A DNA stretch of 14,356 bases from JBBIQZ01 sp037442065 (GTDB taxonomy: Bacteria; Patescibacteriota; CPR2_A; CG2-30-33-46): positions 1 to 14,356 of the forward strand of contig JBBIQZ010000015.1 of the NCBI GenBank assembly GCA_037442065.1, read 5' to 3'. Position 1 is the stretch's first letter. Each line of letters opens with the position of its first letter. Positions 12,334 to 14,356 of the stretch are shown here, in pieces. The notes below the pieces were generated by a model, which worked only from the letters and a program-made list of their open reading frames with translations, had not been told where the DNA came from and searched no databases. Both the position numbers and the translations under genes were made by a program.

Positions 12334-13614
12334 TTATTTTGTGGCGTATTCTAACAGTTTATCAAGTGTTTTTCTATTTTTTAAAACTACTTTTATATAT
12401 TTTTTCGCTTCAGCCGGATCAACATTTTCGTTTTGAGGAGTAGTATTTTCTGCTTTCGTTTTACTCATTTCCGCTTCCGTTTCTTCGTCAGTAACTTCAA
12501 TGCCCTCAGTGTCGGCAATGCTGTTTAAAACAAGACTGACTTTAATTCTTCTTTCGGCTTCGTTTTTTAAATCTTCTTCTAATCCTCCTTCTGTCTTTCC
12601 AATGTGCTCTAGGTAGCGAGAAAGCTTTAATCCTTGGGTCGCCAATTTTTCTTCTAAATCCTTTTTCATTTGTTCAATTTCTTCTTTTACTAAAAGGCTG
12701 GGAATTTCTACATGAGCTTTTTCTAGAATTTGTTCTATAACTTCGCTTTCTTTTCTTAATCTTTCTTCGTGCTCTTTTTGCTTTATAAGAGCCGTTTTAA
12801 TGTCTTCCTTTAGACCTTCTAGGGTTTTATCGGTGCCGCCGGAAATCTTCTGAACAAACCCTTCGTTTATTTCCGGTAATCTAACTTTTTTAATGTTTAA
12901 AAGTTTAATTTTAAAGTTTATTTTTTCGCCAGCTAAATCTTTATCGTAATAATCTTTAGGGAAGAAAACCTCAGTTTCTTTTTCTTCGCCTTTTTTAAGA
13001 CCTATTAAGTTTTTTTCAAAATCCGGCAGCAAAACACCTTCGCCGATTATTAAGGGATGATTTCTGCTTTTTAATTTTTCTAAAGCAATTCCGTTTTTAA
13101 AACCATCAAAGTCAATTTCCGCCCAATCGCCGTTTTCGCTTAGACCCTCTTTTTCTTCCAGAATCGCTTCCCTTTTTTGAAGGCTTTTTAATACTTCATC
13201 CACTTCACTTTCTTCTACTTCTATTTCTTTTCCTCTAATTTTTATTTTTTTATAGTCGCCTAAAGAAACTTCCGGCACAACCGTTACTTCGGCTTCAAAT
13301 TCGAGAGGATTCCCGGGAGCAAATTTAGTAACTTTAATTTCCGGCCTGCCAATAGCTACTATTTTATTATCTAAAATTGCCTCTACATAAGCATGGGGAA
13401 CTAAAAGCCTTAGAGCTTCTTCATGAATAGCCTTCAAGCCAACTTTTTCCTCAATCACCAAATGAGGAATATGCCCAGGCCTAAATCCGGGGATTTTTAA
13501 ATTTTTAGCAATCTCAAAGTAAGCTTTTTCTAAATATTCCTCTACTTTTTCTTTAGGAACCTCTATCTTAAGCTTAGCTTTGCTTTGGGGTAATTTTTCT
13601 ATTTCTACTTTCAT
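12334..13614 (-). CDS. tig: Trigger factor, ribosome-associated chaperone and prolyl isomerase
   Basis: Trigger factor binds at the ribosome exit tunnel through L23 and shelters nascent chains. The 426-residue length is normal. The N-terminal ribosome-binding domain (1 to about 115) has the signature IPGFRPGHIP (residues 41-50). The FKBP-type prolyl isomerase domain covers about 160-245 (NGDWAEIDFDGFKNG, PLIIGEGVLLPDFEKNLIGL, INFKIKLLNIKKV). The C-terminal helical arms run from about 250 to 400, rich in charged residues, and end in VVLKNRKTLDKLLEYATK. A low-complexity segment near 385-400 (TKAENTTPQNENVDPAE) lies just before the final helix. No Shine-Dalgarno precedes the ATG; an extended -10 box lies 6 nt upstream, which suggests a leaderless mRNA. 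It precedes clpP as in most bacteria. Confidence 0.97.
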   Translation of the reverse strand: MKVEIEKLPQSKAKLKIEVPKEKVEEYLEKAYFEIAKNLKIPGFRPGHIPHLVIEEKVGLKAIHEEALRLLVPHAYVEAILDNKIVAIGRPEIKVTKFAPGNPLEFEAEVTVVPEVSLGDYKKIKIRGKEIEVEESEVDEVLKSLQKREAILEEKEGLSENGDWAEIDFDGFKNGIALEKLKSRNHPLIIGEGVLLPDFEKNLIGLKKGEEKETEVFFPKDYYDKDLAGEKINFKIKLLNIKKVRLPEINEGFVQKISGGTDKTLEGLKEDIKTALIKQKEHEERLRKESEVIEQILEKAHVEIPSLLVKEEIEQMKKDLEEKLATQGLKLSRYLEHIGKTEGGLEEDLKNEAERRIKVSLVLNSIADTEGIEVTDEETEAEMSKTKAENTTPQNENVDPAEAKKYIKVVLKNRKTLDKLLEYATK

Positions 13615-13620
13615 AATTCT

Positions 13621-13629
13621 ATTTTAGCA
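13621..13629 (-). promoter_or_regulatory. Extended -10 promoter giving a leaderless tig mRNA
   Basis: TGCTAAAAT on the minus strand is an extended -10 (TGn plus TAAAAT). Six bases separate it from the tig ATG, so the first transcribed base would be at or next to the A of ATG. The -35 region is weak, which is usual with an extended -10. The absence of any Shine-Dalgarno agrees. Confidence 0.55.
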
Positions 13630-13661
13630 AAATTTAACCATAATAAAACCGCAAAGTAAAG

Positions 13662-13684
13662 AAAAAAAGGCGAAAAATCGCCTT
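13662..13684 (-). terminator. Rho-independent terminator of the gapped gene
   Basis: The minus strand folds AAGGCGA-UUUU-UCGCCUU (7 bp) and continues with a run of U. It is 29 nt after the stop codon of the gene at 13714-14139 and isolates it from tig. Confidence 0.88.
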
Positions 13685-13713
13685 GTTGGTGTGCAATTGT
13701 TAATATAAAAAGG

Positions 13714-14139
13714 TTAAGCTGCTGTAAAAATTGCTGAATTTAAATTGTCTTTGGTAAATACTATTTCGGCCAAATTGTGGCAACGGCCTTTTATCAGGAA
13801 ACGTCTGTTTTTGATTTTTGGCTTTATATTTTCCGGATAATTGATAGCCAAACTGATTCCGTAGCCGCCCTCTTCTTTTTGATCATCTTTTTTAATTATG
13901 TTTAAAAATATTACGCGTATTGCAACTGGGCAAAAAATAATGCTGTAACAGCAGCAATNNNNNNNNNNNNNNNNNNNNNNNNNNNNNNNNNNNNNNNNNN
14001 NNNNNNNNNNNNNNNNNNNNNNNNNNNNNNNATTCAACGATTGTATTTCCAAATACCTGTAAATCTCGTCTACTACTTTATCCCTTATAACGCCAATGTC
14101 TCTTGGCGTAAATTGGATAAAATTCTTTTCTACAGACAT
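13714..14139 (-). CDS. Hypothetical protein interrupted by an assembly gap
   Basis: The product is not recognised. The N-terminal 36 residues read MSVEKNFIQFTPRDIGVIRD then KVVDEIYRYLEIQSLN, likely a helical cytoplasmic start. The next 73 bases are N. After the gap the frame that reaches the stop at 13714 reads through VIFLNIIKKDDQKEEGG, GISLAINYPENIKPKIK and FLIKGRCHNLAEIVFTKDNL to IFTAA. The first residues after the gap in this frame (CCCYSIIFCPV) look unnatural, whereas another frame reads IAAVTALFFAQLQYA, like the end of a membrane helix, before a stop. The gap size and nearby bases may therefore be wrong, and the two parts may not belong to one frame. AAAAGGGGATGA lies upstream of the ATG. 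A promoter (14192-14220) and a terminator (13662-13684) make it a single-gene unit. Confidence 0.5.
   Translation of the reverse strand: MSVEKNFIQFTPRDIGVIRDKVVDEIYRYLEIQSLNXXXXXXXXXXXXXXXXXXXXXXXXXCCCYSIIFCPVAIRVIFLNIIKKDDQKEEGGYGISLAINYPENIKPKIKNRRFLIKGRCHNLAEIVFTKDNLNSAIFTAA
13959..14031. other. Assembly gap, 73 N
   Basis: The run of 73 unknown bases interrupts a coding region. Its length is not divisible by three, and it is not known whether it is measured or estimated. Repeats or a coverage drop at this place could be the cause. Confidence 0.99.
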
Positions 14140-14191
14140 AAAAAATCATCCCCTTTTATTTTTATTAAATTTTTAACGAGCCTTGGTTAAT

Positions 14192-14220
14192 TTTATATTA
14201 ATACTTTCCTTGCTATACAA
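14192..14220 (-). promoter_or_regulatory. Sigma70-type promoter of the gapped gene
   Basis: TTGTAT (14215-14220) and TATAAA (14192-14197) on the minus strand are separated by exactly 17 nt. Transcription would start near 14185, giving a leader of about 46 nt before the ATG at 14139. It begins nine bases after the serS stop codon; no canonical serS terminator is seen in the 89-nt spacer. Confidence 0.6.
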
Positions 14221-14228
14221 TCAAGTGG

Positions 14229-14356
14229 TTAACGACCGCCTTTTTTTATTTCCGTAAAACCTGTGTAAATTTGTAAAACCTTGGGAATTTTTATCGAACT
14301 GTCTTTTTGCTGATAATTTTCTAAAATAGCGCCTAAAATTCTTGGCGTTGCAATGG
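14229..14356 (-). CDS. serS: Seryl-tRNA synthetase, C-terminal end only
   Basis: The last 41 residues before a TAA are visible, the rest lying beyond the right window edge. They read IATPRILGAILENYQQKDSS, then IKIPKVLQIYTGFTEI and a basic end KKGGR. This matches motif 3 and the extreme C-terminus of class II seryl-tRNA synthetases, where an arginine in the G-x-A-x-x-R-type helix binds ATP and the chain ends in an IPxVLxPY stretch. The enzyme charges tRNA-Ser and, where present, tRNA-Sec. Here Ile replaces the usual Pro in the VLxPY part. The fragment is too short to judge more. Confidence 0.88.
   Translation of the reverse strand, partial: IATPRILGAILENYQQKDSSIKIPKVLQIYTGFTEIKKGGR

Overview
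All recognisable genes in this window lie on the minus strand, so the region reads from right to left. It is AT-rich bacterial DNA using the standard bacterial code (TGA serves as a stop). The content is mostly housekeeping: seryl-tRNA synthetase (C-terminal end), an unrecognised protein broken by an assembly gap, trigger factor, ClpP, a NIF3-like protein, an M24 metallopeptidase, an unrecognised charged protein, a small four-helix membrane protein, RpoB, RpoC, ribosomal protein S12 and the first part of S7. The run of 73 N at 13959-14031 shows a scaffolded draft, probably from a metagenome. Short genes, word repeats in the spacers and an S12 with the longer bacterial N-terminal loop fit a Patescibacteria/Candidate Phyla Radiation genome. 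That placement is inference; a 16S gene or a marker-protein tree would be needed.

Layout in the direction of transcription. (1) serS ends at 14229. A good sigma70-type promoter follows (14192-14220) and drives the gapped gene 14139-13714, which ends at a rho-independent terminator (13662-13684). (2) tig (13614-12334) has an extended -10 box placed so that transcription would begin at the ATG itself, so it may be leaderless. (3) A spacer of repeated TTTGACATT/TTTGGAATT words (12229-12328) separates tig from clpP, and one repeat word supplies the -35 box of a good clpP promoter. clpP is followed by the NIF3-like gene, the M24 peptidase (5 nt downstream, probably translationally coupled) and a 172-residue protein of unknown function, ending at a terminator (9186-9215). 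(4) A small membrane protein gene (9016-8627) ends at a perfect 19-bp hairpin terminator (8581-8621). (5) A strong promoter (TTGACA, 17 nt, TATATT) starts a leader of about 164 nt followed by rpoB, rpoC, rpsL and rpsG. The rpoBC genes are thus joined to the S12/S7 genes without rplJL in front.

The most interesting item is a pair of related leader elements, one immediately before the membrane protein gene (9021-9070) and one immediately before the NIF3-like gene (11496-11550). Each has an 8-bp stem, a 15-nt loop and exactly 12 nt between stem and start codon. Two base pairs have changed from A-U to G-C on both sides of the stem, and a second inner helix is kept with a G-U wobble. This is what a selected RNA (or a palindromic repeat family) would look like. 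The 3' strand of the hairpin can alternatively pair with the Shine-Dalgarno sequence in both copies, so a translational switch is possible.

Other points: RpoB carries Asn at the position of E. coli Ser531 in the rifampicin pocket, which suggests intrinsic rifamycin insensitivity. The rpoB leader contains a perfect DnaA box. RpoB and RpoC carry a charged tail and a charged coiled-coil insert respectively.
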